From: Bemisia tabaci
Taxonomy: Eukaryota; Arthropoda; Insecta; Hemiptera; Aleyrodidae
Assembly (NCBI RefSeq): GCF_918797505.1
Contig: NC_092800.1
Span: 30,122,263 to 30,186,262 of the forward strand
Direction: 5' to 3'
DNA length: 64,000 nt
The notes beneath the pieces are model-generated. The model made no database searches and was not told the DNA's origin. It saw nothing but the letters and a program-made list of their open reading frames with translations. The translations under genes were made by a program, and so were the position numbers. This document shows, piece after piece, positions 9,446 to 22,085 of the stretch. Position 1 is the stretch's first letter. Every line of letters starts with the position of its first letter.

Positions 9446-10249
9446 TGAGGAGCTTCCATGAATTTAAAATATTAAGAACTGAAACGACCTAAAGAACCCT
9501 TTCTTTTAATTTTATGTATTTAAAAAAGTTGAATTCTGAGTTCTGATTTTCATAAGTCAGTGAGTTCTTTCAAATAAATGGCCTTTAAAAATAACTGAAT
9601 TTTATACGCATGACCGTATGAATTTCTGGAAAAAGCATGTATTAACAAGAATTTAGTGGTGATTTGGTTCTGTGAAAAAGCCAGGAAAATCGTTGACATA
9701 CTAATTTTTAACTATATTTTCAATTACTTCAATGGGTTACTTTTCTTAGATTTGCTTAATCTTTTCCGCTGTACGATCTCATATGAATCAGTTGTCTTCA
9801 AATGGAAACAGGTCCATTTCTGGTCTGGATTAGTCTTAGTTAGCATGTCCTTTCATGCAACTCAAGGCTTGTGGAAAAATGGACATTTTCCCTTTTTAAA
9901 AAAACAACCGATTCGTATAAAAAAAACCTCGGAGAAAGGCAGCAAGGTGCAGATGACGTTAGAAAATATGAATGCTAAAAAGTTTCCCGGTGCCATCTGT
10001 ATTCCAAGTGTGCCTCCGTTAACCACACCGTCACCTGTTTAAATGTTTTTTTATTTGTTTTTTCTAAAACCTTTTGGGTTCAACGTGGCCAGAAAAGGTA
10101 TAAGTAGGGTGTGCCTGTACCCGTCCGATGTTGTCTGGCATCAAAACAAAAGGGAATAACAATTAAATAAAATTAAATAAAATAAAAGAAGACAAAATGA
10201 AATTATGTAAGAGACAAAAGAAAATGAATATTGTGTGAAATTCCTATTC
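9446..10249. other. AT-rich intergenic DNA with a 128-codon chance-like frame
   Basis: A + strand frame at 9656-10042 is open for 128 codons but rich in Phe/Leu/Asn/Ile. It lacks domains and has codon use typical of AT-rich non-coding DNA. No repeats matching other parts of the window were seen. Confidence 0.4.
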
Positions 10250-10643
10250 GGACCGCATTAAGCAGAAAGTACCCAAGCCACTTCAGCTATTGTAAACTTT
10301 AACAAGACAATTTAATTTATTACATAAAATCGGCTGTGCAGGTTTTTGTGCAAATTTTAGTGAATTTCCAGAATAGCACGAAGTGAATCCCTTACAAGTG
10401 GACTGCATTTTGCAATTTGGAACTATAAATTCTGGCTCTTCTGGAAAAACACTTACGTGCATAGGGAAACTAATGGCACATACGTTGTTTTTAAACCGGG
10501 CTAGAATTTACAGTTCCAAATTTCAAAATGTGGTTCAATTTTCAAATGAATCCGCACCGACGTTCTCTCGAAAAAAATTAAATTACCTAGTTAAAATTGG
10601 CAATAGCTGATGTAGTTTGGTTCCTTTCTGTTTAGCGTGGTCC
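10250..10643. mobile_element. 4-bp-TSD MITE, family C copy 2, interrupted by a family D element
   Basis: The ends GGACCGCATTAAGCAGAAAG and CTGTTTAGCGTGGTCC face each other. The outer flanks are ATTC/ATTT (3 of 4 match). The copy is about 140 bases longer than its sisters because a family D element sits inside at 10400-10536. Confidence 0.8.
10400..10536. mobile_element. Family D MITE nested in family C
   Basis: The ends GGACTGCATTTTGCAATTTG and its inverted partner TTTCAAAATGTGGTTC, plus the internal GCATAGGGAAACTAATGGCA, match family D copies at 16673, 35078 and 38303. It inserted after family C copy 2, which sets the relative age of these two copies. Confidence 0.75.
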
Positions 10644-11187
10644 ATTTGGAAGTTGAAATCTTCCAACGTTGAAAAACGTAGTTAAGCTCTTTCGCCTAGG
10701 AACACAGTATCGATGATTCTTTAATTCAGTTGGTATGACACTCGTAAAAAACGCGAATTCCAATCACTCTTTTCATAGCCTCGCGATATCGGAAAATCCC
10801 AAAATACCCACCGCCGAATTCTTTTTAATAAAATAAATCTCATTTATCAGCCCTCTCATCGCTTCTCGAATATTGAAAGCGGGGTGAGAAAAAAAAGAAG
10901 TGATTTTTACTCCGTGAGTTATATGTTCATAAGGTCCCTCCCCCAACAGGGCCCGCACGTAAAATATACGCATACTGTATATCTATACGTATATATATGG
11001 ATAGATTGCAGGGGTGGATTAGCATAATCAGAATAATTTTTGCCAGCTGACACCCCTCACCCTCCTCGCCGCCCGGATAGGTGTCCCGGCAGGGAGAGCA
11101 TCTTATCAAATGCATCCCTTCGAACTGCTCCCATCTTGAGGCGCACAAGGGTGAAATTCCTCAGAACCAGGACACGATCTCAATAGA

Positions 11188-11407
11188 GCACCGAAATAAA
11201 AGTGAAGTTGGTTAACATTCTGGATGTGAAAAAAGTGCTGCCGCTAGAACTAATAATAAGATGCTGAAATTACCCGCAACAGTAGTTACTTTAGCAATGC
11301 CTAGATGTTAAACTAACTGCCGTGGCGGGTAATTCAGCATTTCATAGTTTGCGCACACTTTTTTTTCACATCCAGAATGTTGAATCAACCTCAATTTTTT
11401 CGGTGGC
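11188..11407. mobile_element. Long-arm fold-back MITE
   Basis: GCACCGAAATAAAAGTGAAG at the left matches the inverted right end over about 50 bases. This includes AACATTCTGGATGTGAAAAA on both arms. The inner GCTGAAATTACCCGC/GCGGGTAATTCAGC pair is nearly perfect. A right-end fragment of the same family is at about 41084-41150. Confidence 0.8.
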
Positions 11408-11498
11408 CGATTGTGAGCTCCAGGGATTCGGAGGTTGGCACGATCATCCCAAAGATTTGAGATTTGAATCACTGTTGGGAATAAAGTGTTGATGATCG

Positions 11499-11640
11499 AA
11501 TGGATCATATTTTGCCATAAGGAACTACTATTTCTGGCTAATCCATAAAGGCATCCCCTGCATGGGGAATGGTACAAATTAACTAAAAATAGTAGCCTCT
11601 CATTCAAAAATCAACGCATTTCTGCCAATCGGAACTATAA
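11499..11640. repeat. Diverged family D copy
   Basis: GGATCATATTTTGCCATAAG, then GGAACTACTATTTCTGGCT, then a GCATGGGGAATGG-like block follow the family D order. The right end is poorly kept. Approximate limits only. Confidence 0.5.
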
Positions 11641-12101
11641 ACGAGTGGGAAAGATGGGGTGTGCTCTAGAAAGTTGCATAAGAAACAATGTTAAGGTGGG
11701 CGTGATTCCCTTCGGAGAAATGGAAAAGGGGGATTTTACATTCTGTCAAACGGATCTATGTGCCAACTGAATGCGGCACTCATGAGCCGTGGGCATTGGA
11801 CAAGAGCGTTGTGGACAGGGCTCATGAGTTAAAGCTTGGAAGGCGAGCCGCGGCAGCGGCTTCGTCGCCGCTGACGTCACTGGCGCTTTATAATTCCCAT
11901 TCATTCTTACGGCTCTTCAACTAACGAGCGCACTCTTCTTTCTCACCTCGTCTTTCCTCCTTTTAGCATAAATAGTCCAATTGTCCTTTTTAGGATGCTA
12001 TGCTCAGGATCCCCTTAAACGCCTCTTATTCACATTTCAGTGTATATTGGGTCCCGTGCGGAGAGAAATAGCAATGATTATCACACGGGTTTGAATTCAT
12101 A
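11641..12101. other. Intergenic DNA with a GC-richer patch
   Basis: Around 11830-11890 there is a GC-rich patch (GCCGCGGCAGCGG, TGACGTCACTGGCGC) with a CRE-like TGACGTCA palindrome. It is unlike the AT-rich surroundings and matches no repeat here. A regulatory role is possible but not shown. Confidence 0.35.
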
Positions 12102-12524
12102 CACTGAAAAAAAGGAGGCCATATTCACGGACAGTACATGAAATAAAATACGAAAATAAAATACTTACGGGCTACATAGACATACCGTCCGCGTTCCGGG
12201 CTTAGAGGCCGAGAGTTCCGGGTGTAGCACCTGGAGCAGGCGAAGCTACGGCTCCAGCACCCGGAACTTTCAGCCTCTGAGCCTGAACGGACGTTGTATA
12301 CAGATCGTATTTCGCACACACTGGAAAAAAACACTTGGATCTAGAGTCCGGACCTTAAAACATTGACAAGAACATACTACTGATTCCGCGTTCTGGGTTC
12401 AGAGGCCGAGAGTTCCTGGATTTAAGCAAACCTGGATTGAATCAAGAGTATTCGTTTCCTGATCCGAATGTTTGAGCCAGAATCTGGACTGTATGTCTGT
12501 ACAGCTCGTAACTTTTTTTCAGTG
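12102..12524. mobile_element. Composite CAC-type element (family B joined to family A)
   Basis: The outer ends CACTGAAAAAAAGG and CTTTTTTTCAGTG are flanked by TA/TA (12100-12101, 12525-12526). The left half carries the family B hairpin (GACATACCGTCCG, with arms around CCGGGTGTAGC). The right half begins with a family A end (CACTGGAAAAAAACACTTGG at 12319) and ends with a fragment of GTATGTCTGTACAGC type from family B. The whole behaves as one inserted unit made of two families. Confidence 0.65.
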
Positions 12525-13128
12525 TATCGCTGGAATACTGTAATTTGACAACATATTGTGGGAATTTGCGAGAAATTTTATTTCCGCCTACCAGAAGGAG
12601 GCCAAAGTTTCGAATAAATTTTCCCCACAGTGCGTCCTTTCCCGCTCGTTTCGCTAACCGAGTGTCTCTTGCCTTTGTCTTATCCCTTTTCCACACCTCT
12701 TACCTTTCCCTTTTTATTCCTCCGAAGGCGAGGCGGAATGCCCGCGCGGGGAACACCTCCAATTTTCTATCACAGCTCCGCGCCGGCGGCGGGCAAAATT
12801 CCAACTCGGAATATCCGTATTTGCTGCTAAATTCTCCGCCCGCCGGGGTTATTGCGTCTGTGTCTCGGAAATTGGGAGTGAAGTAGGAGAGAGAGAGAGA
12901 AAAAAAATAATAAAATGAACGAATAAAATATAAATATTTGTAATGCCTCGAAACCGCTCTTTGGACCCGATTTGGTGGCTGCTTGTGTAAGGAAATAATT
13001 TATGAGTCGTTTCGTCGCGCATTAAAATTTGAATTTTTCGGATCTTCTCCTTCTTTAAATAACCACCGGAGTAAGCACATCCAGAGTGAAATAACTCTTA
13101 TCTGCACCAAAAAGAAAGTTACTGGCTA
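12525..13128. other. Intergenic DNA with a GC-rich patch and short GA microsatellite
   Basis: About 12690-12860 is GC-rich (GCGCCGGCGGCGGGC), followed by GAGAGAGAGAGAG at about 12887-12899. Open frames on both strands here lack any recognisable motif and reflect composition. Confidence 0.35.
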
Positions 13129-13313
13129 TTCAGACATTTATACCGTCCGTTCCGGGCTCAGATGCTGAGACTCCCGGGTGCTGGAGCCGTAACCTCGATA
13201 ATTCCGATTGCTACGCCCGGAAGTTTCGGCCTGTAAGCCCGGAACACGGACGATATGTCTATAATAATATAGCCCGTAAACACGGCTTCCACGGCCGGAG
13301 TTTTTTTTTCAGT
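13129..13313. mobile_element. Family B fold-back MITE, copy 2 (left end lost)
   Basis: The arms CAGACATTTATACCGTCCG/CGGACGATATGTCT and CCGGGTGCTGGAGCCGTAA-type blocks are shared with 22086-22298. The right end has the TTTTTTTTTCAGT terminus, but no matching CACTG left end is visible. Confidence 0.65.
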
Positions 13314-13519
13314 ATGAAATGGCATGGTCACGAAGCTTTTAAATAGGCAGTCGTGAGGTATGTATCATATTTTCAGGAGGTGTGTGTAGGACATACAATT
13401 ATATGAGAAATCGATTGATTTCTCCACAAGGTAAGCTTCAATGCACCCATTATACCCGTCCTTCCAATTAAAATATTGATTTTATTGATTTTATCTATGA
13501 TTTTTGCATACAAATCCGT

Positions 13520-13608
13520 ACATCTGTTTTGCTGTAAAAATTAATTGTCCGATTAAATTCGCTGATGTGGTTTGGTTCCTTTCTGCTTAATGTGGTTCAA
13601 ATTTGATG
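13520..13608. repeat. Right-end fragment of a family C MITE
   Basis: GCTGATGTGGTTTGGTTCCT followed by TTCTGCTTAATGTGG is the family C right terminus. The left terminus is absent. Confidence 0.6.
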
Positions 13609-16600
13609 CGACTTTTTGTTTTTTCTCCAAACTCGGGCTAGTTGATCCTACGAAATATGAACAGAACTTACTTTACAGGGCAAAAGAAGAAGTAAGAGGC
13701 AAATATGGTATCCATCTATTTTTTCGTACAGGATTGCACCAGTGGCGAGGCATGAATGATCAAATATCGATATTTCCCCATTTCAAGCTATGGTAAAGAA
13801 TCGATTATTCAGGTGTTCGTTACAAACACCCGGTCTATCGATCCTTTTCCACAGGTTTGAATGGCATATCAATCGATATATCGTTAATCACGCAACGTCA
13901 CTGGATTGCACTTAATATAAAACTTAACATTCCTCTAATACCAGGTTGCGATTCTCGACGTGGTCTCTTGGTCCAGACGTAGACAGACGCCCTCTCTCTA
14001 CCTTTACTTAGACTTAGTTGCGTTGAAGTAATTAAAGAGGTTCGATTCAAGCAAGATTGCCAGATATAAAGACATATCCATCCATATTTTACCCCGCTTA
14101 AACGAGGAGGCAACAATCTGAGTCTTAAATGGCAACCATGTTGAATGCAGCAAAACGGCACCGTATAATGAGCGTCATTACAGCATTGCAATCACGACGC
14201 CAATCCTTGTCCCGCTAATGCATTGTGAGTCGTGCTCATGATTCGTGAATTTTAATTTGACATCACCCGATGGAATTCAGCATCCTAATATCGTCACTTC
14301 CCGGCCAAAATATCACAAGCGTCATGCGATGTTTAAAAATTTCCGCCGCCATTTTATTTTTTTACAGAGACATTTTTCAACGAAGCTGTCCGAACATTTC
14401 ACTGAATTTTCTATGTGCTGCCGATAAAATTCAGTGCAATTTTCAAAAAGATTACTCTCGAATTTTCATACGTCGTTTTAGCACGGCAGTATGTTCCACC
14501 GTTTGCCCAGGACAGTTGCCCTCAGTCTCATCGATGAGGAAACAAAAAACGTCTGGTGATTAGGAAGCGGTAAGATAACAATAATCGCCTTCATTTAATA
14601 GGGTAGGCAAAACACGCTCCCAGGAGCCAAAATAGTGGTATTCAAAATTTGCACCGGGAGCACGAGGTGAAAACGAGAATCGCGCGTCCCTGGGATTGGT
14701 CGGACGAGAATATTTTTTTACGAATCATACGCGACAACTCTGCCAGACAGTTTATGCCAATCGGTAAGAACGAATAAGCGATGCTTGAGGAGAAACTCGA
14801 GAGGACAGGATTTATTTATTTATTTTCTTTCGTACTCTCCGAGCCGAGAAACACTGAGAGAAAAGGGCCCGCAAAAGGGACGGGAAAACAACATCGCAGA
14901 GGCAAAATGAAAAGATTTCAGTGACTTTGCATGAAAAATGAAAAAACTGGATGTCTTGAAAGGAGCGCAGGGATAAGTAAAGATTTAGAAAAAAGATGAC
15001 GAAGGGATTGACTTGTTAAGAAAGGAAAAAAAAGGAGGAAAACCCAAGATGAAAACGGCCCTTTAACCCTCCTCCCCCTTCGGTACCGCCACGCCATCCC
15101 GGGCTTCAACCCTCCAAACGGTTTGATCATTTTTTATTTACACTTGTTTTATAGTTGCGTGCAAGTCATAGAGTTCGGATTTTGCTTTTCAATTAATAAG
15201 ATTAATTTGTTCGGCCGCTTAGCGCTTTGGGGGAAAAAACAAGGAGCTGTTATCAGCTTTCGTTCGAAGAATATATTCTTCATAACTGCTCCTAGGCAGG
15301 AGACGAGCACTCGACATCAGAAGGAAGGAATTATATAAAAACATTGGTCCAATTTTCAATGTTTTTGCTACCCTGAAATAAAATAAGTATTCTTAAAATC
15401 ACAAAAATTGATGAATGTTTGAACTAAAATATCTGAATAAATTAAAGATAAAACTCATAAGATTTTATGATATATAGTAATAAATAACAACATTTAGAAC
15501 CGGGTAGATCATGTTTTACAGTCATTTCAATTTCCAACTCCTATAACTTAGCTCTGAGAATGACAATTTTTTTTTTATTTGCTGTCGCCTATATTTTTTC
15601 CCACGCATAATAATACACGTGTAATTTCCAAAAACCTTATTTCATACCGAAAAATTGAACACGTACGGAGATGGTAGTAAGAGAGATGTGATACTAAGGG
15701 AAAATTAAAGGTTTCTACTGCTGCACACTTTTCAGCCTTGTTTTATTTTGTTTACTTTATGGGAAATGCTTTTTTTGATTTCGTTCATTTGATAACTAGA
15801 ACCAGATTCGGTTGCGGCTTGAACTCGAATTAGGAGATTAATGCCTAATAGAATGTTAGATCAAACGTTGGTTAAAGAGTGGAATAATGTGAAGGTCTCT
15901 CTCGCGTTAAAAGTCAGTTGATTCATATCAGAGCAATAACTTCAAAGTCCACCAATCGGAAAAAGCGCCTTCAAATACACGAGATACCACATCAGTTAAC
16001 ATTAAGACTCTGTACTGTGCTAGGCGCAAGTAGCGTCATTATAATTGTGACTTGCGACCACATTGAAAGATCACACATTTTTGACCTAAAATAAGTCTTT
16101 TTTTCTTTCTTTTTTTTTACTGTCTCTTTGAAGCCAGCTACATGTAAACACCTCTAGTGGTCGCTGTTGAATGAATAAAAACGCCATAGAAGTGCTTCTG
16201 GCATTATAGACACAAAGTCAACTGAGAAGGGGAGACTCAGAATTAGTTTAAAGCTACAAAAATCATAATTTTGTGTCCCCATAATATTGATTTTTCCTAT
16301 CTACTTCTGTCCAAGCTTACAGTCAGTAATTTCAATTGGACAATGAGATTTTTTAGTGACACAATTACAATAAAAAAGTTTTGAGTTTATATTCACTGAT
16401 ATTATAAAATAAAAACTAACGTATTTGTATTTTAATATTCGGAATTTCCCAAGTTTGACCAAACTTCTTGTTTTTTAATGAAATATCGGAATTATTTTAA
16501 ACTTATTTCTCCTTTTTTTTTTTTTTTCTCTTTTTTTAAATCTTTCCAATAAATATGATCAATAATTCGAAATCAATGGTCTCATTGAACTGGCATGACA

Positions 16601-16672
16601 TTTAACATTGTGTCCAAAGATAAATCAGCAGGTGGAAAGTAACACTTTTCCCAATGCTAATGCATATCAAAT
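13609..16672. other. About 3 kb of intergenic DNA without named features
   Basis: It contains only short open frames without motifs. GC-rich patches near 14640-14770 and 15040-15100, an A/G-rich run around 14990-15050 and T-runs at 16100-16125 and 16510-16540 are seen. No element termini could be paired. The sequence appears unique within the window. Confidence 0.4.
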
Positions 16673-17045
16673 GGATTACATTTTGCAATATTCCATAAAA
16701 GCACCTTTCTGCATAGGGAAACCAATGGCACATATCGACGGTGAAACTACCAGACCACGTATCTCGTTTGCGGTGTTTAAAAATCTCCAATCACATTTTA
16801 TTTTTTTGAAGGAGATCAAATCAATATCATTCCTTACAATTTTTACAGATTTTTCTCCGCACAAAGAGGAAAAATCACAGAAGTTTTCACGAATTGACGT
16901 TGAGTAGTTTTCTATTTAAAAAATAAAGTATGACAGGAAGTCTGCGACGTCGCAAACCGAGATACGTGGTTTGGTAGTTTCACCGTCGATATATCGTTTC
17001 TAAAATGAGCCAGAAATAGTGGTTCCTTGTTGAAAAATGTGTTCC
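16673..17045. mobile_element. Family D MITE with a nested family R element
   Basis: The ends GGATTACATTTTGCAATATT and GAAAAATGTGTTCC are flanked by AAAT at 16669-16672 and 17046-17049. Interior family D blocks (GCATAGGGAAACCAATGGCA, then AAAATGAGCCAGAAATAGTG) are split by the element at 16736-16988. Confidence 0.8.
16736..16988. mobile_element. 4-bp-TSD element, family R copy 1 (nested in family D)
   Basis: The ends CGACGGTGAAACTACCAGAC and the inverted TGGTTTGGTAGTTTCACCGTCG-type end (kept motif GGTAGTTTCACCGTCG) enclose 253 bases. ATAT is duplicated at 16732-16735 and 16989-16992. Removing the insert plus one TSD restores a family D interior. Copy 2 is at 25658-26148. Confidence 0.85.
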
Positions 17046-17555
17046 AAATATGTATGGGCTAGGTTTATGTTCCCATCATTAACATAATCAAAATATGACT
17101 AATATTTAAATTTTACAAGAAATATTTCAACATTTGCTTTTCTTTTTTTTTCGAAATTTGAAAGTTAGTCCCATTTTGTAAAGTGAAAACACCAAAAATA
17201 TACGATGCATCAATAATTCATAGATGATTGAGGCTAAGCCCGCTCGAACGGCACACTCATTCTTCACCGAAGTCGAGTCTTAATCCACCAATCCACCGAC
17301 GAAAGAGTAAAGGGCGGGAGAACATTAATTGTTGCCAGCGCTTACTGCAGATAATTAAGGAAACAATTAGAAAGTGTTGAACGACAATCCTCAAGAGAAT
17401 TTCAGAACCCATATTTTTTCAAAAGCGCACAAATCCATTTTCAAAACGCATCGAATCTCTCCTCCCTACACGTTTCCCAAGACCCATCGAAAAACCGGCT
17501 TGGTTTTTTCTCGAAACGGGTTCATTACTTTGGATCGGGGAGACGGCGGGGCATA

Positions 17556-17808
17556 CTGCCGTGCTAAGGAAGAACGCCGTATGAACATTCGAGAGTTGCC
17601 AAATTTCCCTTCGATAAACATGTATTTTTGACGACATCCATGCATATTTTACCTTGAAATTGTCAGATATTTTAGATTAAACTACGTACAAAAATGTCCG
17701 CAAATTTTGGAAAATAATATTCACAATTTTCCCAGTAATTTCGATTTTTATCGGTAGAAACTCGGCAACGTCTGAAGGCTCATACGGCGTTCTTCCTTAG
17801 CAGAGCAG
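17556..17808. mobile_element. 4-bp-TSD MITE, family M copy 1
   Basis: The ends CTGCCGTGCTAAGGAAGAAC and the inverted GTTCTTCCTTAGCAGAGCAG enclose 253 bases. GAACATTCGAGAGTTGCCAA faces CGGCAACGTCTGAAGG-like sequence inside. CATA is duplicated at 17552-17555 and 17809-17812. Confidence 0.85.
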
Positions 17809-18283
17809 CATAGTTAACGGAAAGAATCATCCAGATCTGTGACACACGTCAAACATTCCGGGGGTAATTTCGTAGCCATTCAAAGGGCGCGGGCAAAGAT
17901 TATATTGTCAAGAACATTCATAATAACCGAAAAAAGAGCAGATAAATTCCTCCGTGTATCGGCAGGGTCGCGGGGAGGTGGGGTCGGTGGGGGGGGGGGC
18001 GGCGTTATTAATGATTCTCGTTGCGAATGCGATGTCATTTTCCCTTTTTATGAATAACCAAACATGTCGCTGACATTTTATTTCCACGTTCCCGATTCAA
18101 TTTACTTTCGGGCGCCCCTTGCGCCTTGCGGGCGGAGGAGCAGACGTCGCCCCAGCTATTTTCAATATTATCGAGTTTTCTCTTCCGCGGGTTCATTACA
18201 ATATCGTCGCGCCTCGTCGTGTAGCTTGACGATTAATTATTTTCGGCTTGGAAGTTGCCGATGCCACTGTAATGAGCCGATCC

Positions 18284-18549
18284 GCGGGCTGATTATTGAA
18301 ATTGATAGACATAGCGATAGACAAAGAGGACATAGGGAGTAAGGAGCGATCCTATTGGTTGAAATGGGTGGTTCTTATAGACTAAGGGAAAAAACTGTCA
18401 GGTCACTAGTGGGTCGCCGTTAGTTAGTCTATTACCTTACCTCCTTTGTCCATTGTAACCACCCGCTTCCACCAATAGGATCCCTCCATATCCACTTTTG
18501 TCTTCTCCGTCTTTAGCTTTGTCTATCAATTTCAATAATCGACCCACTG
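18284..18549. mobile_element. TIR element, family L copy 1
   Basis: GCGGGCTGATTATTGAAATT at the left faces AATTTCAATAATCGACCCAC at the right. Further inverted pairs are GATCCTATTGGTTGAA/CCACCAATAGGATC and the CTTAGTCTAT-type blocks. Copy 2 (37400-37667) is in the opposite orientation. The TSD is not resolved. Confidence 0.75.
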
Positions 18550-19964
18550 ACCCCTAATAGCACGATGACCTGTAAAGGGTGTTTTTAAAGTATCTCCCAA
18601 AAACGATACAGTGGTTTAAAATGGAGGAAAAACTGAAAAATCTCCAAACGCACTTCGGAATGCTCCAGGAGGTTTAAGTTATGGTAACATGTACGGGTTT
18701 TTAAAGTAGGTTAACGTCATTTTTTTAAATCATTTCAAGAACATTAACGTTAGACACTTGATGTTATTTCTAATAACTTTAAAACTATTCTTTAAAGCTC
18801 TGTAAATCCCTAATGTTAACTTTTATGCATTTGCCCCCCTCCCCCCTTGATTAATGTTTCTAGTGGTACTCTAACATAACTTCTGTAGATGTGAGAAAAA
18901 ACACCAAGAAGTGGTCCGAATATTGTACGTAACAAGGTGGAGAAATTGTGCTGGGTCCACACCATTTCGGGGGGAAATCACAGCCAAGAAGTTCCAAAAA
19001 TTATAATTAGAGTCAAAAACTTCGAAAATATCAATGCTTTAAAATTATGCTAAGAAATAATATATTTTAGATCCTATTTCTCGTGGCTGATTAGATTTTT
19101 GAAATGTTGTAACGTTTCTACCTGGGAATACAACATTTTCAAAGTGCACGATTTAAAAACAATTTACTCGAATTTTGTATCTGTTAAATTACTTTTTAAA
19201 CATTTGCACCATCTAAAAGCATAACAAAATAAACGTGCTCGATAACCCAAGAAAGTTTGATGCGTTTATGCTCACCTTATATTCAATAATTCAACAAATC
19301 AAAATCATAACGACATGACCCGTTTTATTTTTGGGAGAGCGATAGCGGAATGAACCAGGAAAGGGTTGTTCAGGAATTAGAGATTTTCCCGAAAGCGGGA
19401 AGTATGTTCCTCCCCGCTTTTCCGTTCTCACCCTCCTTCTCCACCCTCCGCTCCCTCTCGGATCGGAGGGGCAGTTTAATAAAAACACATTCTTTCTCGC
19501 GGAAATAGGAAAATCACTGATTCATTGCGCGGTATTTGAAATATCCCCTTAATGAAATATTCAGAGCACATTTCAATATTATATTATACCAATACAAAAA
19601 TAGTATACGGGCCCCATCTTGCGTCACTCCGCCTCGTAGACCCCCTTCCCCCGCCGCCGCGGCACGGACCACTCCCTTCTATCGCAAGGCGGCGCGGCGC
19701 GCGATCGTGCATGTAAAGCCGGTTGCATCCTTCTAGGCGTGATCTACATTCGAAGTGGGGTATCACTCAGGTTTATTTTATAAACGTGTCGTCCTGAGTG
19801 ATTGAAACGAATTCATCCTCGCCCCACTTGTACCTGATTTTGAGAGCTCTCGAGTGAGTCGGGAATCGTGATTTGAGGCTGGTTCTTCGGTGTGATTGAA
19901 ATAAAACAAGAGGAAAGAATAAAATAATTCGAATTAATATGAACAGGACGAGGTAATTATAATT
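18550..19964. other. Intergenic DNA with GC-rich patches
   Basis: GC-rich patches lie at about 19370-19480 and 19610-19700 (CCGCCGCCGCGGC). Open frames on both strands of these patches have no motif. No repeats are shared with other parts of the window. Confidence 0.35.
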
Positions 19965-20215
19965 GGATCTCGTTAAACAGAGAGGAACCAAGCCACATCA
20001 GCTATTGCCGAATTTGATCGGGCAATTTGATTTTTTACATGAAAACGGTTGGGTTGATTTTCGAGCAGATTTCAGTATTCCCTTCATAGTGCGAAGCAAA
20101 TTTATTAACATTTTTGAAGGAATCCACACAAACATTCTCTCGTAAAACAGTAGATTGCCCAGTTATATCTGGCAATAGCTGATGTGGCTTGGTTCCTTTC
20201 TGTTCAACGTGGTCC
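19965..20215. mobile_element. 4-bp-TSD MITE, family C copy 3
   Basis: GGATCTCGTTAAACAGAGAG with GGAACCAAGCCACATCAGCT faces the inverted AGCTGATGTGGCTTGGTTCC with AACGTGGTCC. AATT is duplicated at 19961-19964 and 20216-20219. It is a complete copy of 251 bases, non-coding. Confidence 0.85.
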
Positions 20216-22085
20216 AATTACAAGATAAAACGTTTTTTCCCTTAGAAAAGTGTGGACCCACAGCACATATAGTCACAAGTTGAGATATACAGCTGCACAA
20301 AAAGAAAAATGTGTAGACTTATGGTACTTACTTTTTCCGCTAATAGCATTTTATAACTCCCATGATTTCGCTGCTAGAGAAATAGTGGCAATGTGATTTG
20401 TCATGCATACGTACATTTTCCTTTTGATTGGATTCAATTTAGTCTGGTCTTAATTATGTAAATTTTACGAAATTCTTTCACTCTTCTAATAATGATAAAG
20501 TAAATAATATCGATCATATCTGGACGATATGAAACTTTACACTTTCAAAAAAATTGACATCAGACTGGACCAAAAAATGTTGAAGAAATTTGTACGAGGA
20601 CCACATGAACATCTTTCATGATTTATTGTTAAAATTCTTGACTAGATTTTGATACTTTAATAAGAAAAGAAGAAGAGGGAGGGGAAAGAACATTACAAGG
20701 TCAATAACGCGATGAGATTGATTTTCACCCTTTGTATTGTTTTCTCTCTTTTTGGAAGAGAGAAACAATAAAAAGTTCAAATTGCTTCAGTTGTCAATTT
20801 TTGCCCCCCGCGCTTGACTGTATATTATCATATAAAAGTTTTTTTCTGTGTTTATTAATACTTCCCCGAGGAGCAAAACATCAAATTCTTGCGAGGACTC
20901 CGAAAAGGAGAGTAAATGTTTGATATAAAATCGAGGGCGAATAGACCAGCGTCAGAGCGAAATCTCGGTCACGTAAAAATGTTTGACACCCATTTTTCCA
21001 CTTCGATTCTAAGGGATGAAAATAACAGCGTCCGATCCTACAATCGATGTTTAGTTTATTGCCGAGGACTATGCAGCTTTTGTTTGTTTTATGCAGTTTT
21101 TATGGACCGAAAAGAGAGCCTTTGGGTCCCCGCGTCCCAATATATTTGCTAATAGTCGTGTAAGTACTTTTGAATAGACGCACAAAAGAGAGGGAGGCGA
21201 AAAAAATATAATCCGCGCGAACATTGTGGCGAAGTAAGAGCGTTGAGACGCACCAGAAGAGGTGATAAAATATTTTACGACTTTTTTTTCCTCAAGTTTT
21301 TTCGAGTCATTAATTTCGAAAGAATGTTGTCAAAGTTGTTTAACAGTCCCTATTTCGGTTGATGTAGACATAGCTCTCGTGTATGGGCGAATATACTATG
21401 TGGTGCTGAAGGGTACGTTTTTTCGCACTTTTCGAATGCACAGAGTTGCCGATTGTACGATATTTTGTTAATCTCATCCTGTATTAAGCTCTTTTCTTCA
21501 CCCTTGCTAATCATTATTATTTAGATGAGTTTTGAACGGCTGAAATGTTTGAAAAGATGGGCTCTATTATCAGACGATTCGCATCCCAATACCTAAATTT
21601 ATTTGGAAAGTTGAACTAGTTCGTTGTCTTATAATTGTATCCGCATAATTATGAAAAATTCCGAGAAATTAAAGAAAAATAAAAACTTAGAATACTACTT
21701 AAGAAAGACCCTTCCATTTTATACACACCGCCGCCCCGGGTAATCGGCTCCACCGGGACTTGGTGTTTTCTTTTCATGGAAAAAATTGTTAAGACAACGC
21801 CCCAAAAATTGTGGTCCCGCAACATTTGGGGTTGGTAACCCAATTTTAATCAGCAAACCTAATTATATTTGGGTTCTTCCAGAATTAATTGGGGTACTAC
21901 CACGATTAATTGAAAATGTCCAAGTTGTATGGGACCTATAACCCATACCTCTTTTTTCGTGTTCCTATTTTTCATGTTTTCAATCGCGTTGTCGCTAAAC
22001 TCAACTTTGCTCAGCTATTAGACGGAGAACACGGTTTTCATGTTTTATAATTTTACCACATCTCAATGAAACCCCCGAATCCCTG
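20216..22085. other. About 1.9 kb of AT-rich intergenic DNA, no feature seen
   Basis: Short motif-free open frames only. No paired element ends and no tandem repeats were recognised. Confidence 0.4.

Noticed and set aside
9656..10042. 128-codon + frame with hydrophobic residues, considered as a membrane protein
   Set aside because: Its Phe/Leu/Ile/Asn bias follows from AT-rich DNA. No start context, splice sites or family motif was found.
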